DNA of 64,000 nucleotides from Prado023 sp963777855 (lineage in GTDB: Bacteria; Actinomycetota; Actinomycetes; S36-B12; CAIYMF01): contig CAVZRW010000001.1 of NCBI GenBank assembly GCA_963777855.1, positions 102,075 through 166,074 on the forward strand, read 5' to 3'. Under the pieces are notes generated by a model. The model had not been told where the DNA came from. It worked only from the letters and a program-made list of their open reading frames with translations, and did no database searches. The position numbers and the translations under genes were made by a program. Shown piece after piece: positions 10,863-19,986 of this stretch. Each line of letters starts with the position of its first letter. Position 1 is the stretch's first letter.

Positions 10863-11768
10863 TCAGTCGGTCGCGACGGCGGCCAGGACCGCGTCCTCCA
10901 GCGCCGCCCTGTCGTGGATCGGGCTGGCCTGCGGGTAGCTGGTGGTCAGGAAGTGCTGGGCGTAGGGGAACACGGCCACCTCGAAGGGTGCGTCGGCCAG
11001 GAACTCCTCGCCGAACGTGTTGACCTCGACGTCCACGGCCTCCAGGGGAAGGTGCAGCGCCTGCTCCATCTCGCCGGGGTCGAAGATGAGGCCGAACGGG
11101 ATCGACTCGTCCTCCCTGAGCCGGCCGCCGTAGTCGACCGAGAGGTTGCCGTCGATCCACAGCCGCGCGTCGAGCGGGCGCATCGGCGCCCCGGGCAGCG
11201 CCGCGGTCACCGTCACCCGGTTGCGGCGCTCGTTGCTGTGCACGTCCACGATCACGTCGCCGGCGTGCGAGGTGGTGATGATCGCGCGGCTCGTCGTCGA
11301 GCCGGAGAACCCCTGGCCGGGGTCGTAGTTGATCGTGTTCGACTCGTAGTCGCAGATGAGCCAGGTGAGCATGCCCGTGCGGGTGTCCTCGGCGATCACG
11401 TACAGCTCGACGCGGCTGCCCCAGAACACCGAGGAGTGCACGTTGAACGCCCCGAGGATGCCGCAGTACCGCGGGCGCCCGTCGGCGAACATCGAGGTGG
11501 CCACCAGCTCGTAGTCGGCCGGGATGAGCTGGCGCGCCGTGTCGGGGTCGGTGATCTCGTAGGCCAGGAACAGGCAGTACGGCTCGACCACGAATCCGAC
11601 GTACGGGTCCCCGCCCGCGTGGGTGACGATCCAGCGCTGTGCCGGCAGGGGGAGCTTGGCCAGCATCTCGGCCCGCGAGTAGAGCTTGGCGACCTCCTTC
11701 GGTGAGACCTTCTGCTCGGTGTGCGCGACGAACTGGCGCAGCTGCGCCGGATCCACCCGTGAGGCCAT
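10863..11768 (-). CDS. Conserved actinobacterial protein of unknown function
   Basis: A 301-residue soluble protein beginning MASRVDPAQLR. The middle (FGAFNVHSSVFWGSRVELYVIA-like block, residues about 105-135, and YESNTINYDPGQG, about 148-160) belongs to a family I have seen as 'hypothetical' in actinobacteria; the fold may resemble acetoacetate decarboxylases, which I cannot confirm. It begins 181 bp from the divergent DUF4397 gene. Confidence 0.65.
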   Translation of the reverse strand: MASRVDPAQLRQFVAHTEQKVSPKEVAKLYSRAEMLAKLPLPAQRWIVTHAGGDPYVGFVVEPYCLFLAYEITDPDTARQLIPADYELVATSMFADGRPRYCGILGAFNVHSSVFWGSRVELYVIAEDTRTGMLTWLICDYESNTINYDPGQGFSGSTTSRAIITTSHAGDVIVDVHSNERRNRVTVTAALPGAPMRPLDARLWIDGNLSVDYGGRLREDESIPFGLIFDPGEMEQALHLPLEAVDVEVNTFGEEFLADAPFEVAVFPYAQHFLTTSYPQASPIHDRAALEDAVLAAVATD

Positions 11769-11949
11769 GCCGGGCAGCGTAGGTCCTCCGTGGGGTCTCC
11801 GCACGGCGCCGGAAGAGCCGCCCGTGCTCCTCGCCAGGGCGACACGCCCGGGGTGAACTTCTGCAAATCTTGTGCATCTGGGAAGTGGGTTCTGTCCGAA
11901 GTGTCAGTGAGAGCCCAACTGCGGGCTTCCCCCCTACGAAGGAGTCACG

Positions 11950-12759
11950 ATGCGAAGCACCGCCACCCTCCTCGGCACCGGAGCCCTCCTGGCCGCCAGT
12001 GCCGCTTTCGCGCTGCCTGCTGCAGCCGCCGACACGGCCAGCGTCTCGGTCCTTCACGCTGTTCCCGAGGCCACGGTCGACGTGTGTGCCAACGGCGAGG
12101 AGCTGATCCCCGACTTCAAGCCCGGGACCCTGGCCGGCCCTCTGAACCTGCCCGCGGGCACCTACACGATCAAGGTCGTGGCCGGGGAGGGCGACACCGA
12201 CTGTGACGCCGAGGCGCTGATCGGTCCCGCGGACGTGACGGTGGCCGCCGGCAAGAGCTACACGGTCGTGGCCCACCTGACGGCTGACGGTGACCTGACC
12301 GCGACCCCGTTCGAGAACAGCACCGAGGCCGTGGACGCGGGCCAGGGCACGCTGGTCGCCCGTCACGTGGCCGAGGCCCCGGAGGTCGACGTGCTGGTCA
12401 ATGGCGACAGCGTGGGCTCGTTCAGCAACCCCGAGCAGATCGGCCCGGCCGCTCTGCCCGCCGGTGAGTACGACGTGGAGATCCAGGCCGGTGGCGAGAC
12501 GGTGAGCACCACTCCGGCGACCAACGCCGTGCCGGTCGCTGCGGGCCAGAGCACGATCGCCTACGCGTGGGGCACCGCCGATGACCTGCAGATCGCTGTC
12601 CAGACCGTGAAGCTGGGCCACTCGTCGCCCAGTGGGGTCCCCGGTGGTGAGTCCGGCTCCGCGGCCGGTGGGAGCGCCGCCTGGCTGCTGCTGGCTGCCG
12701 GTCTCGGCGCGGCCGGCCTGGCCGTCTCGGGTCGTCGCCTGGCCACCGCCACCCGCTAG
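11950..12759 (+). CDS. DUF4397 cell-surface protein
   Basis: A 269-residue exported protein: Sec signal peptide with AAA cleavage near residue 27, two DUF4397 beta-sandwich repeats (VSVLHAVPEATVDV and ARHVAEAPEVDVLVN), a Ser/Gly-rich linker, a hydrophobic C-terminal helix and a short basic tail (RRLATATR). That tail is the layout of a sortase substrate, yet there is no LPxTG motif. A class F sortase follows 149 bp downstream, the usual arrangement for this family. RBS GAAGGAG. A strong hairpin follows the stop. Confidence 0.9.
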   Translation: MRSTATLLGTGALLAASAAFALPAAAADTASVSVLHAVPEATVDVCANGEELIPDFKPGTLAGPLNLPAGTYTIKVVAGEGDTDCDAEALIGPADVTVAAGKSYTVVAHLTADGDLTATPFENSTEAVDAGQGTLVARHVAEAPEVDVLVNGDSVGSFSNPEQIGPAALPAGEYDVEIQAGGETVSTTPATNAVPVAAGQSTIAYAWGTADDLQIAVQTVKLGHSSPSGVPGGESGSAAGGSAAWLLLAAGLGAAGLAVSGRRLATATR

Positions 12760-12770
12760 GCAGCACCGCA

Positions 12771-12806
12771 GCGAGGGGGTGGGTGACCTGTCACCCACCC
12801 CCTCGC
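12771..12806 (+). terminator. Perfect 17-bp hairpin after the DUF4397 gene
   Basis: An inverted repeat with 17-bp arms (GCGAGGGGG... and ...CCCCCTCGC) and a 2-base centre, starting 11 bp after the stop codon. There is no U-tract, as usual in high-GC actinobacteria. It separates the surface protein from the sortase transcript. Confidence 0.75.
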
Positions 12807-12907
12807 CTGCTCGCTTGATCCGCACGATGGCAGCGCAGCCGGGTCGAGCGGGTGGGCGTGAGGATTCCCCGATGAGGTACTAGGCCCGAGGTCGACGGGA
12901 GGTCGAG

Positions 12908-13663
12908 ATGAGCAGCCGCCGCGACGCAGCGTTGGCCTTCGTGGCCTCGCTGCTGGTTCTCGTGGTCTGCCTGGCGTTGTGGGTCTCGGATCGAGGCCAG
13001 GGTGTCGGGACGGACCTGGAACGGGTCACCCTGGCCGCCACGAGCGACGCCGGTGCCGTGGCTGGTCCGCAGGGCGTGGACGCCGGGCTGGAGCCGAGCC
13101 CCGTCACGGACACCTCCGCAGCCGGGCCCGTATCCTCCGCCCCGCCGCAGCAGGGCCCGCGGTTCGCCGACGTCCCCCTGGCTGACGCCACCAGGATCGA
13201 GGCCCCCGCTCCGGTCCCGCCGCCGCGGCGGGTCAGCATCCCGAGCGTGGACATCGCCATGGCGATCACCGCGACCGGGGTGACCTCCGACGGGCAGATG
13301 GAACTGCCGGGCGACCCGAGCAGGATCGGCTGGTATCGCTTCGGCGCGCTGCCCGGCGATGCCCGGGGCTCGGTCGTCCTCGGCGGCCACGTCGACTCGG
13401 TGCGCTACGGCGTGGGTCCCCTGGCGCGCCTGGCCTCGGTCCGCGAGGGTGCGCGGATCGCCGTGACGGGTTCGGACGGCCAGCGGATCGACTACCGGGT
13501 GGCCAGCGTGCAGCGAATCAGCAAGGCCGCCCTGCCCGTCGACGAGCTGTTCGATCCCGAGGTCGCCCACCGGCTGGTCATCGTCACCTGCGGCGGGCGC
13601 TACCTGCCCGAGGCCGGGGGATATGAGGACAACATCGTGGTGATCGCCGAGCCGTTGCGGTGA
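12908..13663 (+). CDS. Class F sortase
   Basis: A 251-residue membrane-anchored transpeptidase: N-terminal TM helix (residues about 8-28), a Pro/Ala-rich extracytoplasmic linker, then the sortase barrel from about residue 105. The catalytic His is in GGHVD (about 163), the Cys in VTCGG (about 226) and the Arg in GGRYLPE. It is presumed to anchor the upstream DUF4397 protein to the wall. It converges on the acr3 gene with only 14 bp between stops. Confidence 0.9.
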   Translation: MSSRRDAALAFVASLLVLVVCLALWVSDRGQGVGTDLERVTLAATSDAGAVAGPQGVDAGLEPSPVTDTSAAGPVSSAPPQQGPRFADVPLADATRIEAPAPVPPPRRVSIPSVDIAMAITATGVTSDGQMELPGDPSRIGWYRFGALPGDARGSVVLGGHVDSVRYGVGPLARLASVREGARIAVTGSDGQRIDYRVASVQRISKAALPVDELFDPEVAHRLVIVTCGGRYLPEAGGYEDNIVVIAEPLR

Positions 13664-13677
13664 CAGGGCCTCCCGCG

Positions 13678-14772
13678 TCACCGCCGCCAGGGCAGCTGTC
13701 GGCGCAGCCACAGGGACACGTAGACCAGGGCGACCAGGGCCGGGACCTCGATGAGCGGGCCGATGACCCCGGCGAGGGCCTGGCCGGAGGTCACCCCCCA
13801 GACGCCGATGCTCACCGCGATTGCGAGTTCGAAGTTGTTGCCGGCGGCAGTGAAGGCCAGGGTGGCGGTCTTGGGGTAGCCGAGGTGGGCCCGCCGGCCG
13901 ACCAGGAACGAGATCGACCACATGATCGCGAAGTAGCACAGCAGCGGGATCGCGATCAGCACGACGCTCAGCGGGTCGGAGGTGATGGCCTCGCCCTGCA
14001 GGGCGAACATCACGACGATGGTGAACAGCAGCCCGTAGAGCGCCCACGGCCCGATCCGGGGCAGGAACCGGTTGTCGTACCAGTCGGCACCCCTGCGGGG
14101 TCGCAGGGTGCGTCGGGTGAGGTAGCCCGCGGCCAGGGGGATGCCCAGGAAGATCAGCACCGACCTGGTGATCTCGGCGGTGGAGAAGGTGACGTCCTCG
14201 GTGGGCAGCCCGAGCCAGCCGGGCAGGATCTCGAGGTAGAACGTGCCCAGCAGGGCGTAGGCAAGGACCTGGAACACCGAGTTGATCGCCACCAGCAGCG
14301 CGGCGGCCTCCCGGTCGCCGCAGGCCAGGTCGTTCCAGATCAGCACCATGGCGATGCACCGGGCCAGGCCGATCACGATCAGCCCGGTGCGGAACTCCGG
14401 GTAGTCGGCCAGGAACACCCACGCGAGGGTGAACATCAGGGCCGGGCCGATCACCCAGTTGAGCAGCAGCGAGCTCCAGAGCATGGGCTTGTCGCTGGTG
14501 ACGTGGGTCATGTCCTCGTAGTGGACCTTGGCCAGCACCGGGTACATCATCATCAGCAGCCCGAGGGCGATCGGCAGCGAGGTCTGGCCGATCCTCACCG
14601 CGTCCAGGACGTCCTGGATCCCCGGCAGCACCCGCCCGAGGAGCAGCCCGCCGGCCATCGCCAGCAGGATCCACACCGGCAGGAACCGGTCCAACGTGGA
14701 CAGCCGGCCCAGGACGGCGGCGTCGTCGTCGGCAGCGGTGACTGCGGGGGAGCGGGGCTCGGAGGGTGCCAC
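13678..14772 (-). CDS. acr3: Arsenite efflux transporter Acr3
   Basis: A 364-residue integral membrane protein with ten hydrophobic helices, a member of the ACR3/BASS superfamily that exports As(III) using proton motive force. The conserved Cys in GLARCIAMV (about residue 138) and the Glu in AGNNFELAI (about 310) match the residues needed for arsenite transport. Last gene of a five-gene minus-strand arsenic operon: it starts 46 bp after the thioredoxin-like gene. Confidence 0.95.
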   Translation of the reverse strand: MAPSEPRSPAVTAADDDAAVLGRLSTLDRFLPVWILLAMAGGLLLGRVLPGIQDVLDAVRIGQTSLPIALGLLMMMYPVLAKVHYEDMTHVTSDKPMLWSSLLLNWVIGPALMFTLAWVFLADYPEFRTGLIVIGLARCIAMVLIWNDLACGDREAAALLVAINSVFQVLAYALLGTFYLEILPGWLGLPTEDVTFSTAEITRSVLIFLGIPLAAGYLTRRTLRPRRGADWYDNRFLPRIGPWALYGLLFTIVVMFALQGEAITSDPLSVVLIAIPLLCYFAIMWSISFLVGRRAHLGYPKTATLAFTAAGNNFELAIAVSIGVWGVTSGQALAGVIGPLIEVPALVALVYVSLWLRRQLPWRR

Positions 14773-14818
14773 CGGAGTGCTCCTGTCGGGCTCGGGGACC
14801 AGGGGGTGTGGGCGCGGC

Positions 14819-15058
14819 TCAGTGGGCGGGGCTCAACAGCCGGGCGATCTCGGCCGCGTCGGGGACGCGCCCGGAGACCAGGACCTGCTCGTCGACGACC
14901 AGCCCGGGGGTGCGCATGACTCCGTAGGAGGCGATGTCGCCGACGTCAGTGACCTTCTCGATGGTGGCGTCCCGGCCGAGGGTGGCCAGCGCGTCCCTGG
15001 TGTTGGCCTCCAGTCGATGGCAGTTGGCGCATCCGGATCCGAGGATCTTGATGATCAT
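14819..15058 (-). CDS. Small thioredoxin-fold protein of the arsenic cluster
   Basis: A 79-residue thioredoxin-like protein with redox motif CANC at residues 10-13 and a cis-Pro in RTPGLVV. This compact type (MTH895/TM0996-like) is habitually encoded next to ArsP/DUF318-type permeases. It could reduce arsenate reductase or the permease's cysteines; this is inferred. ATG 15058. Confidence 0.85.
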   Translation of the reverse strand: MIIKILGSGCANCHRLEANTRDALATLGRDATIEKVTDVGDIASYGVMRTPGLVVDEQVLVSGRVPDAAEIARLLSPAH

Positions 15059-15135
15059 GGTGGTCCCTTTCGTCGGGGTCGGTCGGGAATGGGAGGGGGC
15101 CGCTGCGCCCCGGAGGTGGCCCCGGGTCGTGGTGG

Positions 15136-16200
15136 TCATGTGACGGCCCCGGTCCCGAGGAGGGCGTTGAACAGGTAGCCGACGACGATGATCCCGGTGG
15201 CGACGACGGCGATGAACAGCCCGAGCAGCCTGGGCTGCAGGACCCGGCGCAGCAGGATCAGCTCGGGCAGGGACAGCGCGACGACGGCCATCATGAACGC
15301 CAGCACGGTGCCCATGGGCATGCCCTTGGCGTACAGCACCTCGACCAAGGGCATGATGCCGGCGGCGTTCGAGTACAGCGGGATGCCGATCGCGACGGCG
15401 ACCAGGACCCCGAAGGGGTTGTCCGCGTTGGCGTAGGTGGTGAAGACGTCGGTGGGGACCCAGCCGTGGATGATGGCTCCCAGGCCGATGCCGACCAGCA
15501 GGTAGGGCCAGATCCGGCGCAGGATGCTGCCGACCTCCTCGATGCCCATCGAGATCCGCTGGTCGAAGGTCAGGCCAGCGGCTGGGTCGATCGGCTGGCC
15601 GCGCAGCGTGGTCTGGAACACGAACGGCTCGACCCAGCGCTCCACGTGCATCCTGCCCAGCACCCAGCCCGCGACGATCGCGATGCTCACCCCGGCCACG
15701 ACGTAGATCAGGGCAGTCTGCCAGCCGAACAGGCTCCACAGCAGGCCGATCGCGATCTCGTTGGCCAGGGGGGAGGCGATCAGGAAGCTCAGGGTGACCC
15801 CGATCGGCACGCCCGCGGCGACGAACCCGATGAACGCCGGGACTGCCGAGCAGGAGCAGAACGGCGTGATCACGCCCAGGCCGGCGGCCATCACGTTGCC
15901 GACCCCCTCGCGCTTGCCGCCGAGCAGGGCTCGCGTTCGCTCCACGCTCATGAAGGAGCGCAGGACCGTGACCACGAAGATGATCCCGCACAGCAGCAGG
16001 GTGATCTTGACGGTGTCGTAGAGGAAGAAGCGCACTGTCCCGGTCAGCCGGGCCTCGGGGTCCATCCCGAGCACGCCGTGGAGCAGCCAGTCCCAGACGC
16101 GGGCGTTGACCCAGAAGGCCAGCCACCACAGGAACGCCGCGGCTGTGAGCGCGCTCACCTGGCCCCGTCGATCTGTGGGAACCCGTTCGAGCACGTTCAT
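15136..16200 (-). CDS. DUF318/ArsP-type permease
   Basis: A 354-residue membrane protein with about eight helices. It carries the family signature TPFCSCSAVP (residues about 107-116, two adjacent cysteines likely to contact a thiophilic substrate) and the second-half counterpart IPLYSNAAGIMP. ArsP-type members export organoarsenicals; others have broader or unknown cargo. It starts one base after the arsR stop codon, so it is cotranscribed with it. Confidence 0.88.
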   Translation of the reverse strand: MNVLERVPTDRRGQVSALTAAAFLWWLAFWVNARVWDWLLHGVLGMDPEARLTGTVRFFLYDTVKITLLLCGIIFVVTVLRSFMSVERTRALLGGKREGVGNVMAAGLGVITPFCSCSAVPAFIGFVAAGVPIGVTLSFLIASPLANEIAIGLLWSLFGWQTALIYVVAGVSIAIVAGWVLGRMHVERWVEPFVFQTTLRGQPIDPAAGLTFDQRISMGIEEVGSILRRIWPYLLVGIGLGAIIHGWVPTDVFTTYANADNPFGVLVAVAIGIPLYSNAAGIMPLVEVLYAKGMPMGTVLAFMMAVVALSLPELILLRRVLQPRLLGLFIAVVATGIIVVGYLFNALLGTGAVT

Positions 16201-16201
16201 G

Positions 16202-16528
16202 TCAGGCCCCCGACCGACCTCGGGGTGTGCCGCGCGTCGGCAGGGCGGCCACGATCCGCGCGTGCGCATCCTCGGCCAGCGTGTAGTCCACCCACCGGCC
16301 GCGCTTGGCCGAGGTCACCAGGCCCGACTCACGCAGCACCTTGAGGTGGTAGCTCAGCACGTTCGGCGCCACCCCGGCGACCGGCTGAAGATCGCAGACG
16401 CACCGGGTCCCTGCGGCGGCCAGCTCGGCCACCAGGCGCCAGCGCACCGGATCTGCCACGACGGCGAGCAGCTCGGCCGCCTGGGCCTGCTGCACCGGGG
16501 ACCTGTCCAGCGCCATCGATTCGATCAT
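16202..16528 (-). CDS. arsR: ArsR family arsenic-responsive repressor
   Basis: A winged-helix repressor of about 108 residues (start 16528, MIESMALDRS; a second Met at 16516 is possible). It holds the metalloid-binding CVCDL motif in helix 3 (TRCVCDLQPVAG) and a typical recognition helix (APNVLSYHLKVLRESGLV). It is expected to leave DNA on binding As(III)/Sb(III). An ArsR-type operator overlaps its start, so it probably represses itself and the downstream permease, thioredoxin-like and acr3 genes. Confidence 0.92.
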   Translation of the reverse strand: MIESMALDRSPVQQAQAAELLAVVADPVRWRLVAELAAAGTRCVCDLQPVAGVAPNVLSYHLKVLRESGLVTSAKRGRWVDYTLAEDAHARIVAALPTRGTPRGRSGA

Positions 16529-16534
16529 GATTGA
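16521..16534. promoter_or_regulatory. ArsR-type operator at the arsR start
   Basis: TCGA-N6-TTGA, one mismatch from the TCAA-N6-TTGA half-site arrangement found at 17492. It overlaps the arsR start codon. Confidence 0.6.
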
Positions 16535-16623
16535 AGTGTAGTCGGCTGTTGGTCGCCACGGATGGGCCGAAGGTCCCGACGTGCCCTGCTGCCGGAGGCC
16601 GGCGAGCTCGACCCGACCCTGGA

Positions 16624-17314
16624 TCAGCGTGTGGGCGGATCGGCGGCCTCGGCCCAGCCCTCGATCCGGGTCGTGAGGTCGTCCAGGGTCCGCTCGAAGG
16701 CAGCCGGGGTGCCGACCCGGACGGGGTCGGGCACCGACCAGTGGGTGTGCTCGACCCGGACCTCCTGGTCCGCGGAGTCGCACACCGTGATCACCACGTC
16801 CTCGACGTCCAGGATCTCGGCTCGTCGAGGCGGGCCGCTCGGCCAGGAGCCTCAGTCCGTGGGACCGGGCAACCCGGAGGGTGCCCGGATGGATCCGCGC
16901 CGCGGGCCGCGTGCCCGCCGACGCGGTCGGGCGCCCGGTGCGGTCGGCCCAGACCGCGGCCGCCAGCTGTGAGCGGGCGGAGTTGCCTGAGCACACGAAC
17001 ACCACCCGCCGCGTCGGCAGGGAGGTGATCGGGGAGCGGCCGAGTGCCGCCAGCGCCTCGGGAACCAGGCGCACGTAGGTCCGCCTGCCGTCGGATTCCG
17101 AGGGCAGCCGCCGCACCAGGCCGGCCGCCTCGAGCACCTTGAGGTGGTGGGCGAGCAGGTTCGAGGACATGCCCAGCGCGGCAGCGAGGTCCCGCGGGCC
17201 GATGTCGCCGAGCTCGAGGGAGTCGATGATCCGAAGGCGACCGACATCCGCCAGCGCGGCGTGCCCGGCAGCACGCGACTGCAGGGTCATCGCCAGCGGG
17301 GGCTCAGTCGTCAT
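16624..17314 (-). CDS. ArsR-ArsC fusion: HTH repressor joined to LMW-phosphatase-type arsenate reductase, frameshifted
   Basis: About 229 residues. Residues 1-90 form an ArsR-type winged helix (LADVGRLRIIDSLELG, MSSNLLAHHLKVLEAAGLV) without the CVCDL metal site. Residues about 105-229 are a low-molecular-weight-phosphatase-fold arsenate reductase with the P-loop FVCSGNSARSQ. One base near 16830 splits the reading; after it the sequence continues sensibly (AEILDVEDVVITVCD) to a stop at 16624. First gene of the minus-strand arsenic operon and divergent from arsC at 17600. Such ArsR-ArsC fusions occur in actinobacteria. Confidence 0.83.
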
Positions 17315-17317
17315 TGA
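17304..17317. promoter_or_regulatory. ArsR-type operator at the fusion-gene start
   Basis: TCAG-N6-TTGA, framed by a GCTCA/TGAGC inverted repeat (17302-17319). It overlaps the start codon of the ArsR-ArsC fusion, a position suited to repression. Confidence 0.55.
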
Positions 17318-17491
17318 GCAAGAGTGACTGTGGCGCGAGGCGCAGTCAAGCAGGGTGAGGACCGTGGGCCGGCCGCGGTCGCGCGGAGTCGGCACAGGGG
17401 CGCAGGTGAACGGGGGGTTACCGACGGCGGAACCTTCGGATGATGGCGACCCCCGTCCTTGACGGCCAGAACCCGATCAGGCCACGATCGC

Positions 17492-17505
17492 TCAACCATC
17501 GTTGA
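17492..17505. promoter_or_regulatory. ArsR-type operator upstream of arsC
   Basis: TCAA-CCATCG-TTGA, an exact TCAA-N6-TTGA inverted repeat in the 285-bp divergent region, 95 bp before the arsC start. It gives the best form of the motif also seen at 16521 and 17304. Confidence 0.6.
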
Positions 17506-17599
17506 TCTAAATGGTGGTGACTGCCCACCGCTGGGCATGCGGGAGCGTCGTCACCCTCGGGGTGCGCGATCAGCCCTGATCGGTGTGAGAGGAGCCTCG

Positions 17600-18272
17600 G
17601 TGACCAGTGACTACGAGCGCACGGACCTGTCCCTGGACCAGGTCCAGGCCCTGCGCACAGCCGCCGTGCAGCTGCAGAGGGACTTCGAGGGAGTCTTCGG
17701 GGCCGAGACGATCGACCGGTTCCTGCACTCCTCCTACGACGCCTTCGCCGGGGGAGCCACGATCACGCGGTACCTCCCGATGCTGGCCGAGCGGTTCGCC
17801 AAGCAGCGCTTGAGGGCGCTGGCCCGGGTGGAGGGGAAGGCGGGCACGGGGATCCCGACCGTGCTGTTCCTGTGCGTGCACAACGCCGGACGCTCGCAGA
17901 TGGCTCTCGGGTTCTTCCAGCACCTCGCCGGCGACCGCGCGGCCGCCTGGTCCGGCGGGTCCGAGCCGGGTTCCGAGATCAACCCGGCTGCGGTCGCCGC
18001 CATGGCCGAGGTCGGCATCGACATCACCGCGGAGTTCCCCAAGCCCTGGACCGAGGAGATCCTGCGCGCCGCCGACGTGGTCATCACGATGGGGTGCGGG
18101 GACGCCTGCCCGATCTACCCCGGCAAGCGCTACCTCGACTGGGAGCTCGCCGACCCGGCCGGTCAGTCCGTGGAGGACGTGCGCCCCATCCGCGACGACA
18201 TCGAGTGCACGGGTGCGTGGCCTGCTCACCGAGCTCGGTGTCTCACTGGCGGACTCCCCATCGACCGGCTGA
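17600..18272 (+). CDS. arsC: Arsenate reductase ArsC with N-terminal helical bundle, frameshifted
   Basis: Reduces arsenate to arsenite for export by Acr3. About 223 residues: an N-terminal three-helix region (residues 1-75) as in the mycobacterial mycothiol/thioredoxin-linked form, then the reductase domain with P-loop FLCVHNAGRSQ and the resolving Cys in MGCGDACPIYPGKRYLDWE. The start is GTG 17600 after GAGAGGAG. Near 18205-18212 the frame slips; the other frame ends naturally (VRGLLTELGVSLA) at 18272. Confidence 0.88.
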
Positions 18273-18312
18273 CGGTCGGAGGGCCGCATCAGTCGCCGGG
18301 CGGGCCCGTCGG

Positions 18313-19321
18313 TCAGATGCGGACGAGCAGCTTGCCCACGTTCTCGCCGTCGAAGAGCATCGGTGAGCGCGTGGGGCAGGTTCTCGAAGCCCTCGACGAC
18401 GGTCTCCCGCGCGATGACGCGCCCCTGCGCCAGCCACTGGCCCAGGGCCAACTGGCCCTCGGGGAAGCGGTCCCAGTAGTCCAGGATGATGAACCCCTGC
18501 AGGCGCACCCGCATCGTCAGCAGCCGCCCGAACGCCCGCGGACCGGGCGGCGGATCGGCCTCGTTGTAGCCGGAGATCAGCCCGCACAGCGCGACCCGCG
18601 CGCCGCGGTTCAGCCGCGCGAACACGGCGTCCATGATCTGCCCGCCGACGTTCTCGAAGTCGACGTCGATCCCGTCCGGGGTCGCCGCGCGCAGCTGGGC
18701 ACGCCAGTCGTCGGCCTTGTAGTCCACGGCCGCATCGAAGCCGAGCTCCTCGGTGAGCAGGCGGCACTTCTCGGGCCCGCCGGCGATCCCGACCACCCGC
18801 GCCCCCCTCAGCTTCGCCAGCTGCCCGGCGATCGAGCCGACGGCCCCGGCCGCGGCCGAGACCACCACCGTCTCCCCGGGCTGCGGGTCGGCGATCTCCA
18901 GCATCCCGAAGTACGCGGTCATCCCCGTCGTGCCCAGCACGCCGAGGGTCGCCTCCGGGGCGGCCGGGAAGCTCGCCGGGATCGGGGTCAGGCGCAGCTG
19001 GTCGCCGGCCACGCAGTAGTCCTGCCACCCGGTCAGCCCGGTCGCGTACGAGCCCACCGGGTAGGTCGGGTTGTTCGAGGCGACCACCTGGCCCACGCCC
19101 ACGGCGCGCATCACCTCGCCGATGCCGACGGGCGGCAAGTAGGTGGGCACCTCCCCGATCCACGTCCGGTTCGTCGGGTCCACCGACAGGTGGGTCACGC
19201 GCACAAGCGCCTCCCCGTCGCCGATCTCGGGGACGGGCTGGACGTCGAGCTCGAACGTGGAGTCATCGATGCGCCCCACCGGGCGCTCGCGCAGCAGGAA
19301 GCGACGGTTCAACTCAGCCAT
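18313..19321 (-). CDS. NADP-dependent MDR-family oxidoreductase, frameshifted near the C-terminus
   Basis: A zinc-free medium-chain reductase, about 335 residues, of the CurA/prostaglandin-reductase-like group acting on enone-type substrates. The nucleotide-binding loop AAAGAVGS (about residue 158) and the family segments GTTGMTAYFGMLE and DFENVGG are clear. One extra base near 18360 breaks the last 17 residues, which read MLFDGENVGKLLVRI in the other frame before a stop at 18313. It converges with arsC. Confidence 0.9.
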
Positions 19322-19590
19322 GACCGGACAGTACGCGCATCGCGGGCCGGGCGCGTCCGCGCACCCCTGTCCGGAATCTGCGCATCGACGCACTACTCTC
19401 GCGCCGAGGGGGTGGGCAGTGCCGGGACGGGATCGGGTTGTCATCGGCCACACCGTGGGCGAAGTCCGGCTTCGTCGTCGGGTGCGGCGTCCAGGTCACG
19501 GGATCCAGGGCCACCCCCACGCAGTTGCGAGTTCCGCATGCCTCACCCACCAGCCAACGTGCCCAGAGCACCCGCCAGGAAGGCCGATTG

Positions 19591-19902
19591 ATGTCCTACA
19601 ACGCCCCGCCGCCCGGTTACCCGCAGCCGATGGGCATGCCGCCGGCCAAGCCCAACAACTACCTGGTCTGGTCGATCCTCACCACGTTGTTCTGCTGCCT
19701 GCCGCTGGGCATCGTCGCCATCATCTCCTCGACCAAGGTCGACTCGCTGTACACCTCGGGCCAGTACGTCGAGGCGAACGCTGCCGCGGCCAGTGCCAAG
19801 AAGTGGAACCTGTGGGGCCTCGGCCTGGCCCTGGTGGGTGTTGTCGGCTACGTCGTCATCGTCGTCATCGCGGCCCTGGGCAGCAGCACCACCGGCGCCT
19901 GA
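19591..19902 (+). CDS. CD225/dispanin-family membrane protein
   Basis: A 103-residue protein: Pro-rich head (APPPGYPQP), the CD225 signature LTTLFCCLPLGIVAIISSTKV, and a second TM helix at the C-terminus. Function in bacteria is unknown. ATG 19591. The next gene, DUF2752, is a frequent neighbour of this family. Confidence 0.88.
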   Translation: MSYNAPPPGYPQPMGMPPAKPNNYLVWSILTTLFCCLPLGIVAIISSTKVDSLYTSGQYVEANAAAASAKKWNLWGLGLALVGVVGYVVIVVIAALGSSTTGA

Positions 19903-19986
19903 CGAGCCGAGTCGTCCAGCCATGGCCATCGTGGGCAGCCACACCACGCCGACCCCCCCGCGCCCCGGCGTGCCCGAGGTGGCGGG

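Noticed and set aside
12771..12806. Long perfect palindrome considered as an operator
   Set aside because: It stands right after a stop codon with a 2-base centre and 17-bp arms, better read as a terminator hairpin.
10432..12825. A 797-codon minus-strand frame
   Set aside because: Overlaps three well-supported genes in other frames and shows no family features.
12791..14674. A 627-codon minus-strand frame over the sortase and acr3 region
   Set aside because: Shadow of the sortase and Acr3 genes, which have clear domains in other frames.
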